Source of the DNA: Dipetalonema caudispina
Taxonomy: Eukaryota; Nematoda; Chromadorea; Rhabditida; Onchocercidae
Assembly: GCA_013365325.1 (NCBI GenBank)
Contig: JABVXV010000035.1
Coordinates: forward strand, 124,001 to 188,000
DNA length: 64,000 nt
Reading direction: 5' to 3'
Shown here: positions 53,876-64,000 of the stretch, one piece after another
Layout of the letters: each line of letters begins with the position of its first letter
Position numbering within the stretch: position 1 is the stretch's first letter
Notes under the pieces: generated by a model
Told to the model about the DNA's origin: nothing
Database searches by the model: none
What the model saw: only the letters and a program-made list of their open reading frames with translations
Made by a program: the position numbers and the translations under genes

Positions 53876-56800
53876 ATGGAAGACATGGATGCCAGCGCAC
53901 AGGATCAACAAAATATGAAAGGAACGGAAAAAACCGAACAAGAAGGTATTTATTTTTTAATTTAGAGTTATTTTAAAAGTGATATAACTTTCGCAGATAA
54001 GCATGTTTTTCGTTCAGATAGCATAAGCCAGGACTGTTTGGTGGTGTTCTACATTCGAATACTGTCTTAAGACTCGTTACGCTGAACTGTCAAATAGTCT
54101 TAGAGATAGATTTGTGAAGACTATTCATACCCTCAGCAGCATAATTAAAGAGCAGCCCAATTTACCACTTTTTTTTGCTCTAATACACACTGTTTTGTAA
54201 CAGCGCACGAGTATGTACTACTTTTCAACAAAGTCCGTTGAATCATTAGTATCTTTGATGCAAGGACGGTCACCATTTCACATTGTTGAAGAAAACTTGC
54301 CAATCAGTTTATTAAAAGATAACATCTAATTAAGACAACCGAAGTACTGGGAAATTCTATTATCATTGCTTCGAGAATTACGGAGGGTAAGAAGGACGGT
54401 ATAGAGGAGGAGATGAACTAAGAGTATTTGTGATAGAGAAATGGAACTGGAGGGGAAAATAAATGATATCTAAGCAGCGGGCTGCTAAAATAAATACACC
54501 ATTTAAAGACGCGCCAAACAATCTGATACGATTGATATTGTCTAACGGTTGAATATAAGTCTCTCTGTGAGTAGGTGGAGTGGGTTTCGTCCTTTGTGCC
54601 CTTCAAGCGATTTATCCGACATGTTTGGTTTAAAAAGGTAACATTGCTTGGAATTTGATACAAATTATTACTAATGATTAATCGAAATTTGTAATATACG
54701 GTGTTCAGTGTGCATATCGCTCACATCAGTTTTTGCAACATTGTTAGCGCTGTGTCCATTCTGGGAAGCTGGCTCAGTATTTTATTCATGGTTATTGCTT
54801 ATGCTAATAATTCTATTCAATTCTAATTTCGAGCAAGCGTAGTGCTACATGTAATGTTGATTACTGCAGAAAAAATCAAAGTTGAGCAGCAAACACACTG
54901 TTTGTGCGGAAGTAGTGATGAGTCATCATTCATGATATGTTGCGACCACTGTGGTGTGTGGTATCATGGAGCATGCTTGCAGGTACTTCTCCCAGTTCTT
55001 CATTTAATTAATTACAAAACAATTTATTTTGTATAGGAGAGGGCGGTATACAATTTGCAATAGGAAATACTTGCATTTTTTTCTCATTATGGATGCATTT
55101 TTTTTATAGACTCTATCTACATGATTCAAACAATAATTTAATGGATAAAATATGACTAAAAAAAAGGAAAAAAAAATGAATTGTCAAATCACTTCATGCA
55201 TGTGTTAAAATCACTTAGCAGTTCACTTCACTGCCACCAAATAGTCTTAAAAATTTCCATATTTTAGCACATCCCATCCAAGTTTGCATTAAATATTTAT
55301 GCTTAAGGTTACTCGCACCCAGGCAAATCGTATCGAGACGTACGCTTGTCCTCCTTGCATTAGCAAAGATAACAGTTTAAAAATTGTGTACCGCGCTCCG
55401 GTAAGTTTTTTCATTAGCTTTCAAATGAACTGATTGATTCACAAATAAGGTTGATGTTTTTTGTTTTCAAATAAAGGTGATAGAATTTTTTCAACAGAGG
55501 TTATTCTCAAATATTCTCAATTTTTGCACTTGTTTTTTAGAAGAGGGAACGAGAAAAGAGCGTCCATCGCGAGAAGCAGTACAAATCAAAGGGGGTTAAA
55601 AACGATATCAAGACTCAAAGTGGGTTAAGACGTTCTTCAAAAGATGACCATAGTTTGAATGTCGTCAATCATGTAGATCAATTTTTTAGTACAAAAATAC
55701 CGTGACTGATCAGGATTAGTTTAAAAAACTTTGCATACATTGTTTCTAAATCTATGGACTGCACTGATATTAAATACGTGGGAATATTGCAGAGGAAAAC
55801 AAACCCGAGGAAGGTTGCAATAATTGCATTAACTGTTTTCGATTGGCAGACTGTGGTAAATGTGCGAATTGTAATACTTCTGTGGAACCATGCTTGAAGC
55901 GCATTTGTTTGCAGTCAGAATGGTGGAATAAACACAAGAAAAAGCAGCAGTTTAAAGTTGTTGGCAAAGAGGAAGGTGATTATTAATTGGTTTTGCATTT
56001 TTTGTTTTTAGTCTTTATGCAAGGGTTCTCGATTTTCGTTTGTTTTAGTTTTTTAATGTAAAATATACTGGACAGATTGCTGAAACGTTCTATAACTTAT
56101 AAGAGCTCAAAAATATATAAAATTTCTATTAATTTTTCTGAGCCACTAAACATTTTATGGTAAGATAATCTTTTACACAACTAATCTCATATTATATTCG
56201 TTTAACATATCTTTGCTCACAGAGAGCAAAGATATGTTAAACGAATATAATATGGAAAGGGATTTTAATAACTGATCCGCTTTTATTAATTAAATTTAGT
56301 GATGAAGTAGGTCTCATAAAAAAAGAAATTTTACTTTCAGCTGTTCAGTCGAGCGTGCACTCAGTCTCAGCAAGAGGCAAGAGAGAACGAATGAAGTATG
56401 CTTAGTAAGTCGTTATATGAGTTCCTTATAAGTTGAGTGCTAGTTCTATTTTTCGTTGGACTGTAAAGTAGTAGTTTTTTAGCACAACAGATGATGACGA
56501 TGATGATAACACGGGAACTTTTAAACGAGAGGGTGGTTCAACACGTTCCGGCTCTGCTGCAAGTGGTGCTAAAAAACCCCAAAGAAAAATAGTAAGAAAA
56601 AGGAAAACCACAGCATATCAGGTTATTACTAACTTTTAAAAAGTGATAAGTATTGTAAGCTCAAGTCCTATTGCATTTGCTTGTTATCAGTTTCTTTATG
56701 TAAAGAAAAATAAAATTGGAAGAAATGAACTTTGTAGGAGTCTTTCAATTCTTGAACGCCAGTTAAAGGTGGTATTTATGGCCAGGTCATTCACTGCTAT

Positions 56801-59800
56801 TGTTTCTTTTTTCGCTTGTTTTTGTATTTGTAAATCGAGTGATCTCTGGGAAGTTTTTTATCCCTTCACATTCTCTTCCAATGTCCTGATTTTTATCATG
56901 TAAGAAGTTGCATATTTCCTTGTAGTTATTGATGTGGTCTAATCAGGTTTTGTGACCCAACATTTTCTAGGCGTCTTTATGCTGCAAATTTATTACATCT
57001 CACACGTTCAACCTTAAATATGAAAACTATACTCATCAAGTTTTATTCGTCCATAGCATCATTAGCGTGATCCATAGAATAATCCAATGACGATTTTTTA
57101 AATGTTTTCAGAAACGTCAGACAAATGCAGCAGCGGGAAGAGCAAAGAACTCGAAAACTAGCGACTTTTCGTTTACAACAGGTATGTATGGAGACAAATC
57201 ATTTTTAGCAATAAGGTTCTTAAGAAATCAATTTTTGTCTTCACATTTGCGCTGGAAAATTAAGCATGATTTGCTAAATTTCACTCTTCATTTGCCTTTG
57301 AGTGCATTTTTTTTTTGTACCACAGGAAAATTCACATTTAAAAAAGGTAAATTTATTCAAGTAAGTATACTCATGTTAACTATTGGACAAGGTAGTAATA
57401 CTGATCGTGGGTGAATATTTCTCTTCCTCCTGGCAATGAGGTAAAAAAAAAATGATACTCTTCAACCTATTGAGTGTGGTTCAATGCAAGAAAATGTTGT
57501 TCTCGGGTTCTTGTTGGTGTCATTTTGCTTAACTTCTGTGTGTTGTAGAGCAACGCCAAAAAATTGCATCGGCCATTTATAATTGTCGCTCACATCGTCA
57601 TAATCCGAATAAGGTTTGAAGTCTAATGGAATTGTAACTTCTTTTTTATAAGTTTGACTGTTTTGTATTTGTTAAGAGCCCTTGGTAGTCCTCTTCAGTT
57701 CTCTGTCTAATTGTAAAAAATGCTGTAGTTATTGAATAATTGTTAAACTGCAGTAATCGCATTGGTTAAGGACTTTTAAATGCCACTGTTATTAGCACGT
57801 CACTACTGAGTTTATTTTTAGATAGATATTTCGCTTGTTCAAATTTGTTAAGTATGTTGCTAACTTAATAATTCTTAGGCGAATAATCTTTATAGGAAAA
57901 ACCAAAACATTGTGAGGGACCTCAGTGCACGAATTCCACACGTTCGCAGTCGAAATTTTGTTGTGAAGAATGTGGGATGAATTTGGCACGTGTATGTTAT
58001 TTGAGCTTTAGTCAACGATTTATGATTTGAATGTCGTTGGTTGTTTTCAGTAGTTTTAGCGTCATTTATAGGAATAAAGTTTGTTTGTTGAGTGATTGTT
58101 TCTACCGGAGTTCTTATTCCAAAATTGAAGGGATATTTTCAGGATCGTTTGCGTGCCGTTTTGCCCGACCGTGTTCAGTCATTTTGGGACAATATGTCTT
58201 ATTCTATGGAACAGTCACAGCATTTACGAGATGCAGCTGAGGAGCAAATTCAATTTTTCACGGTATTATGTCGCTTTGAATTCGTTAAGAGTTATTTCAG
58301 CAAGCTTTTGTCGCAAGAATTTTTCGGTAGTTCGGGAGAGTTTGTAGTCAACAATTTTACATGGTCCGGATGGCGATGCATAGTTTCATATAGCTTTTCA
58401 TTCTGTATGGTTTCATATAGCCTTTTTCTGCTGTTATGAATCTTACTTAAATTTCGAAAAAATAAGATCTAAATACGAAAATGAAAGTTTCAGACGGTTT
58501 AAAAATACTGGAAGGCGCAATCTGCCCCGGCAGCGTTTGCTCCTCAATGGACCTTAGCTGTTTAATTTTTTTCGTTTTAAGTAGCCTTTTAAATGAATTT
58601 GAAAGAGACACGATAACAATTTTAACTGCTGTGATAAATGACACGCGATGCTAATGTCGCATACTTCCATCTTTTAGTTCATCTCGTGTGCTGTTGCTTT
58701 ATGCCAGTTCTAGTGACTGACAATTTCTGTTTGGCATTCGAACTAAAGCTTTTTCACGAAATCTTTTATGGTATGGTGAAGAATTCCTAATTTCTTAAGT
58801 TAAATATCATATCAATCACACGGGCGCATTGCGATGTCAATATGAAATAGGAACTGTTCCTCTTGTTCTATGAAGATTTTTTGTAGTCTGTTTGAGGTCT
58901 TTCACCAGTTTGTTATTTATCCTTCTGACTTTTCTGTAGCTGCGGTTACTTAACTACAATTGATTTCCTTGCTGCTTTAATACTTTTAAAATGAAGTAGT
59001 ATTCTGCTTATCTTTTCAGTAGCAGTAAAGTCGTATTTTGTTTTTCTATTCGTAGCACAATGATTATTTCGTAAACACCTAATGCAGAGCTGTAGCTTCT
59101 TTATCTGTTTCATCCTGCTGTGAGTTGGAACTCCAGACACTCATTACGTCAATGTTCTTTCTAACAGATTGAGCGTGGCTGCTTCTTGCGATCATCCTTG
59201 CACTTTTCCTCTGTTGAGTATTGCTGCTAAGGTTGATGATTCGTTGATATCTTAGATATTTTCGGTTCTAGATTCACTGTAATTTTTTTTAACCAATTAA
59301 GTTTATTTGTCTTCTCGAACTGTTTCTCTCGCAATTCTGCGTAGTTTTTATATGGACCAACTTTTATTTACAAAGTTTCTCTTCAACCAAAGTTTGTAAA
59401 TGTATCTGCTTGTATATGATTTGTGGGACGGTAAAATGGTCAAAAAAAATTGCAGATATATCGTAGTAATCAGTTTTTTCTGAATACAGATGTGCTATAA
59501 AGAAGTTCTACTTTACTTTATTATGTCAAATAAGTTGTCCATTTCTCGGCCTGCGATAGACAAGCTCGACTTCTAAAGAAATTCCCTGAAGTGTTTAAAC
59601 ATTCTTTTTCAATTTTTTAAATGTTAAATATGCTTTGAATGTTCATAGGTTTCATTGTTTTCCTTGCAGAATAAGGTACGCACATTCGCAGATTTTCAGG
59701 AGGAGCTGCAGAAATGGATTTCGGTATGTCATATATTATATTGCATTTCAAGAAAATATGATCATATGAACTGTTCTTACACGTAAGAAATGAGTCGGAC

Positions 59801-61388
59801 ATTTAGTCTTGCATAAGGAGTTTTTTGTGGTCAATTGAAGGATTTCTTTTTTTTAGTAAATTATGTCGATACAATTTGTTTGTGGAACTCGTTCGAAGTT
59901 TTTGACTTATGTCGCGGACCATATTGATCTAATCGTTTTTTATACTTTTAACTGTTTGGTTATTATTCATATCTTCTTATTTAGGCTACTGAAAAGATCG
60001 AATCTGAGAATGAAGCATCCATCAACAACTCTCCGGACATGGACTTCGTAAGTAACTGATTTGCCATTTTGATGCTGTCTGCACCGTTTTAATTTGGATT
60101 CCGACGGAAAAGTTACTGTAGTCGACAAAGCTGCATGCACTTTTAAAATATGTAGTTAAGGTGCTGCACTGTGCTGTGTGTGCTTTGGAATTTCCAGCCA
60201 AACTCATTGTGAAACATATGGAGCGCTGCTTCGTGCGCAATGAAAAACAGAGTTGCTATGGCACGCCGAATAAGGTTCATTCGTTTTAGTATTACGTAAA
60301 ACTAGGCATTGAGGTACTGTGAGCAATTTTTATCAAACAGTAATTGCTGAACGTATTTTGTTGTGTGTATGAACTTTATTCGAAGATAATCAGTTTTTTG
60401 CCGAGTTCGTTTGTACCCAAAGTTGGCGGGATTGCTATAACCACATTTCCTAAATTTTAAATGTTTTAGTCACAAGTCAATCCGTACAATATTTTCTGCG
60501 AACAGTTCAATAAGGCCAATAATACGTTTTGCAAACGTCTTCGTGTGTTGTGTAGTGAGCACTACAAGTCTACAGAGGATGTTACAAAGGTATATATATT
60601 TGTTGTTGCAGAAATTCAATCCTTGTTTCCTATTCAATCACAATCTGTTCGGACCATTTTTACCATATTTGAAGATGTTAGCAATTCACTGACGAATGAA
60701 ATTTTTCTGTAAAAAATGAATTTACTTAGCTTCTGAGTCATATTTTTCTTAGTGGTTTTATTGAGAGCGTAATTCAGGGACTAAATAGTTCTTCTCTTTT
60801 TTTTTTTTTTTCGCAGTTTCATTATTTCAATTTCCCCGACATTTGTGGTACTAACTGTTCATAAACGGATCGAAATCGTCTTTTAGATTTGTGGTTATCC
60901 TTTTGCATGGAGCAAAAGTGAATTTCGACCCGTCATCAAAACGTTTGACAACATGCAAGCACTGCTTCAGAAAGGCTTTTGTTATTGTCCACGAAAGAAC
61001 TGTCTTCAGCATCATAATTGGATTCAGGTCTGTATGAGACGTTTCTTAGTCTTCCTATCTTCCATTCCTAAACTAAAAATAAATTCAGAATGCAATGGGT
61101 TTGATCGATGTGGAGCTGCTTAATCTTTTGATCAAACTAGACGAGTGGTTCGAGAAAAAACGAACACTTCAAGTCTCTGAAACCATGCGTGGTGATGTGC
61201 TTTCACTTTTCTGCGATAAAACAGTTCGTTGCAACACAGCATTGGATGAAGATAGTTCCATCCCGGCCCGCAGTTCGGGTAATTCCGATTCGGCTGATGA
61301 CGTGCAGTGCCAGAATACAGAACAGTCTATAAATGCAACTATGCCGCATATGGAGAGAGCAGGTTACGTTGGTTGTAGTGGTGTTTGA
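53876..61388 (+). CDS. cfp-1: CFP1/CXXC1, PHD-CXXC subunit of the SET1 H3K4 methyltransferase complex
   Basis: Seventeen exons close in phase to about 627 residues (human CXXC1 is 656). CFP1 targets SET1 complexes to promoters and reads H3K4me3. The PHD finger (54870-55400) has CLCGSSDESSFMICCDHCGV, then WYHGACLQ, then YACPPC, and continues LKIVYRAP as in human LEIRYRH. The CXXC finger (55793-55975) is reduced: CNNCINCFRLADCGKCANC, then PCLKRIC, with no KFGG segment. An acidic D6 run and basic patches follow (56341-56621). The C-terminal SET1-interacting part is well kept: CEGPQCTNS and CCEECGMNLAR (57896-57991), a Cys2-His-Cys zinc motif HCAVCALEFPAKLIVKHMER (60161-60274), NTFCKRLRVLCSEHY (60470-60589) and the final exons 60887-61027 and 61089-61388 (ICGYPF, DVELLNLLIKLDEWFEKKR). 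The exon 4 end (taken as 55619) is uncertain. A TTTTACGACAG acceptor lies 2 nt before the ATG. The longest intron (58263-59669) holds nothing recognisable. Confidence 0.93.
56188..56254. repeat. Perfect 31-bp inverted repeat with 5-nt loop (intronic hairpin)
   Basis: Arm 56188-56218 (starting CATATTATATTCG) and arm 56224-56254 are exact reverse complements, separated by ACAGA. The hairpin lies in the cfp1 intron between the CXXC exon (ends 55975) and the next exon (starts 56341). Beyond the arms, complementarity stops after one possible wobble pair. Confidence 0.97.
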
Positions 61389-62886
61389 GGCGATAATATC
61401 TATAAGAAGGTATACCTTAAAAATATTACCGGCAAAACGAATGTTTAGTAATGAAGAGAATGAGGATAGGATCATGTGTGATTATATTAAAGCGTAGACA
61501 TGTCAGTTATCATTATTTATGATTCATTGATTTTATGTGTATTTTTTAAGCACCGTGAAATACTGATCTAAAATCATTGGTTCTTGAACATTTGTCTTTA
61601 TTTCATTATTTGTTGGGAGTGCTTTTGCATGCGTTTGATGGAGTGGTAAATTTATGTGTATTTTTTAGCCACCGTGAAATACTGATCCGCAGCTTCGAAT
61701 TATTATCTGTACATTATTTGGACAATTACTCAGGAATCTCAGTGAAAAACTCCTTTCAGACCTCATGCGTGTTTTTGATAGAATTTTTGTCCTTTTTTTT
61801 CTTGTTTGTTAATGAATACTTGTTTGAAATCAGTTCCAAAATAGTCAAACATGTGCGTCTCTTTGCTCATGTATACAAAAATATGTGTAGAAAATCACGT
61901 TAAGTACGGTTGTTGTCTCAATATCTTGGTAATTATTTAATCGAAGAAAACAGCATGTAAATAAATATTTCTAGAAATCCCAGAAAGATGATCTGATTAC
62001 TCACTAATTCCCTCGAATAGAGTTATTGTGCATCCTTCCGTTGTCGCTTATGACTTTCGTCTGCTGCATTATGTAATAAAAAATCACTTCTCTTCGGTGA
62101 CACAAAATATTGGTTTTTAAGTTTTATTTAACAAATGCTGAAGTAGCTGGAAAAAATTATTTTTCTTGTTTAATGAGGTAGTTTCTTGTGTGTTACCAGT
62201 TCGGATGTGTAAAGTAAGAAATGATTGTCGTCTCCTCTCTCATCTAGGTTTTGTATGATGCTCAGTTCCTGTTAATTCTTGGACATGTAATTATTTGGTA
62301 TGCTGGAGCCGATAACGTAAACTTTTGAATGTATTGCAATGTTCGTTTGTTTTCTTTCATTTGACTAAGCTTGCCTTGGTATGGTCGCAGATCAATTCAT
62401 TCTGCTGTGAAATAATGTTGGAACCATACCTCTATTAGTAGTTTTTGTGAATACTTTTAAATCTTTCGATCTCTTTTGTGAGCTGAATTGTATTAGACTT
62501 ATAATATTCTGGTGAAGTTAGCTTTCTCTTCATCAGCAGTCGTTTGTTATACATCTGATTGTTCTTTTTTTATTCCTTTTAGCACTATAGGTAATAGAAT
62601 TCTTTAATTCTGTACCTGTAGAATGGTTCATTTTTCATTTTAAATTTAACCCTTCTTTGGAGAATAAATTTTGCTAACCATCTTTTATTTCATGATGCAG
62701 GAAGAGACATTTGTTGAGCATTGTACTCGAACTTGAGTATATTTATGCTATTTGAACAGTGGTGGTAAGATGCTTTAAAAGCATTGCTGCAAACTGGAAG
62801 CATGACGTTTTTTGCAGCATTCATCTCTCTCTTTTTGAAAGGGTATTGTGGTGAAAGCGTATTTCAGTTCACTTAGCGTTTTCAGA
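61389..62886. other. Spacer between cfp1 and phosphomannomutase
   Basis: This spacer holds the cfp1 3' UTR, with candidate AATAAA near 61963. A 37-nt direct repeat occurs at 61532-61568 and 61651-61687 (35 of 37 identical). No gene is recognised. The last bases end in GCGTTTTCAG one nucleotide before the next start codon. Confidence 0.5.
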
Positions 62887-64000
62887 ATGAATGAATCGAA
62901 AGGGGCTACGATACTTCTTTTTGATGTTGATGGCACTTTAACATTACCACGCCAGGTATGTTACATTATGAAGATGCTATGAGTTTGCGTATTTCATTAG
63001 AGATTTTTTTATCCAGACCGGAACTTGGTTATGTGGTATATTTGTTGGCCGGTGTTTTCATTGTTTCTTTGTGCGTTCTTCAGAAAATGGATCGAGCGAT
63101 GAGCAATTTCATGATGGAAGTGCACAAAGTAGTATCTTTAGCGATAGTGAGCGGTTCTGATCTACCAAAAATAGTCGAACAGTTAGGAGAAAACTTAGAG
63201 GATGGTAAAATATTTGATATGTACAAGTAGAAGAAAGTTAGAAGTTCGGATGTTTTGAGATTGTTAAACTATCAGTTGAGATTCTAATAAGATTGTTGAA
63301 GCATATGTTAATTTTACATATAACTTCGTTTTCGTATAGTTCCATTCAATTAATCGGGCTCAGTAGCATTTTTACTTGCCATTCTGCTCTGGTTTACACG
63401 GTTGCTTTCATTGTTAATGAATTTCTGCGTCAGTTGGCTCCATAGAATTCATTATAGTTCTGAGTCGTTTTGATTACGTGTTCACTGAAAATGGAGTTGT
63501 GAGTGTCAGTAAAGGGATCACATTTCCTGTGCAGGTTTTTTACTCATATTTTTGTATAACAAACATCTTAATTTGCTTGCTTCTCTTCATTTTTTCATTT
63601 TTTAGAAATTGGTTATATTTCGTCAAGTCTTAAACGATAATTCCGTACCTATGTGTCTGTTTCTTTTTTTTCTTTTTTTTTTTTTTCATGGTTGATCGTC
63701 TTTACCAGCACAGATGAGCCTACGTAATTGTTGATTATTTTTCCTTTTGCAAACCAGAATTGAAATGCTTGCAGTCAATAAAGCATTACCTTGGTGAAAA
63801 TCGACTGAAAAAACTCATCAATTTCACGTTACGAGAATTTTCAGAGATCGATTTGCCTGTTAAACGTGGACATTTCATTGAATTCCGAAATGCAAGTTTC
63901 GCTTATTCGTTTTGTAAAGTTTTGATAATTTTGAAAGATCCTTTGAAAGGTTTTCATGATTAGCAGTTTTGATTTCCAGCAAGTGAATAGAAAAGAGAAG
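62887..64000 (+). CDS. PMM2: Phosphomannomutase (PMM2 type), 5' part, cut by the window end
   Basis: The first four exons are visible: 62887-62955, 63084-63204, 63458-63534 and 63775-63895. They are in phase and encode about 129 residues. The enzyme converts mannose-6-phosphate to mannose-1-phosphate for GDP-mannose and N-glycosylation. It is a HAD-fold enzyme whose nucleophile is the first Asp of FDVDGTLT (about 62917-62940). SGSDLPKIVEQLGENLED matches the family GGSD-KVQEQLG region, YVFTENGVV matches YVFPENGLV, and LPVKRGHFIEFRNA matches LPKKRGTFIEFRNG. The remaining half, including the cap and C-terminal core, lies beyond 64000. The fourth exon ends at a GTTTCG donor. TTTTCAG one base before the ATG is a textbook trans-splice acceptor. 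Confidence 0.94.

Overview
The window is eukaryotic nuclear DNA, best explained as a nematode and most likely a clade III (spirurid/filarial) worm. The reasons are AT-rich sequence, compact genes with many introns of about 60-500 bp, very U-rich 3' splice sites (TTTTCAG/TTTTTAG), probable spliced-leader acceptors a few bases before most start codons, and proteins closest in layout to nematode homologues (EFA-6, HTZ-1, PLP-1, CFP-1, TBA-1-like tubulin). The species assignment is inference. There is no sign of prokaryotic genes, rRNA, a convincing tRNA or a CRISPR array.

Left third: an ER P5A-ATPase (ATP13A1/CATP-8 type, + strand, 463-8627, about 25 exons) converges on a SETD4-type SET-domain methyltransferase (- strand, 13191-10372, 7 exons). 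Upstream of that, also on the minus strand, is a phytanoyl-CoA hydroxylase-interacting-protein-like gene (19423-15370) with a nematode proline-rich extension. A gene-poor 6 kb stretch (19.4-25.5 kb) follows. It holds a G-rich degenerate hexamer array and orphan reading frames.

Right two thirds, all + strand: Pur-alpha (25551-27348), alpha-tubulin (31093-33889), histone H2A.Z (38656-39520), the Arf6 exchange factor EFA6/PSD (45637-49992), the CpG-binding/SET1-complex subunit CFP1/CXXC1 (53876-61388), and the 5' part of phosphomannomutase (62887 to beyond the end). A short minus-strand two-exon frame (53586-53327) lies divergent to cfp1. The spacers are 1.5-6 kb and contain microsatellites but no transposon that I recognise.

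Functional links are loose. H2A.Z, CFP1, SETD4 and Pur-alpha act in chromatin or transcription. Alpha-tubulin and EFA6 meet at the microtubule cytoskeleton. P5A-ATPase and phosphomannomutase serve the ER and glycosylation. Gene distances do not suggest a classical nematode operon.

The most interesting items are: an EFA6 first exon that carries the putative microtubule-elimination motif and could end as its own mini-transcript; a perfect 31-bp hairpin in a cfp1 intron; a shortened CXXC finger in CFP1; an alpha-tubulin tail (EEY) encoded on a separate exon behind a weak donor; and a 34-bp tandem duplication at a tubulin splice acceptor. Exon limits were placed by eye from homology, splice motifs and reading phase. 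Where phases closed exactly (SETD4, Pur-alpha, tubulin, H2A.Z, EFA6, CFP1, PMM) I trust them most.
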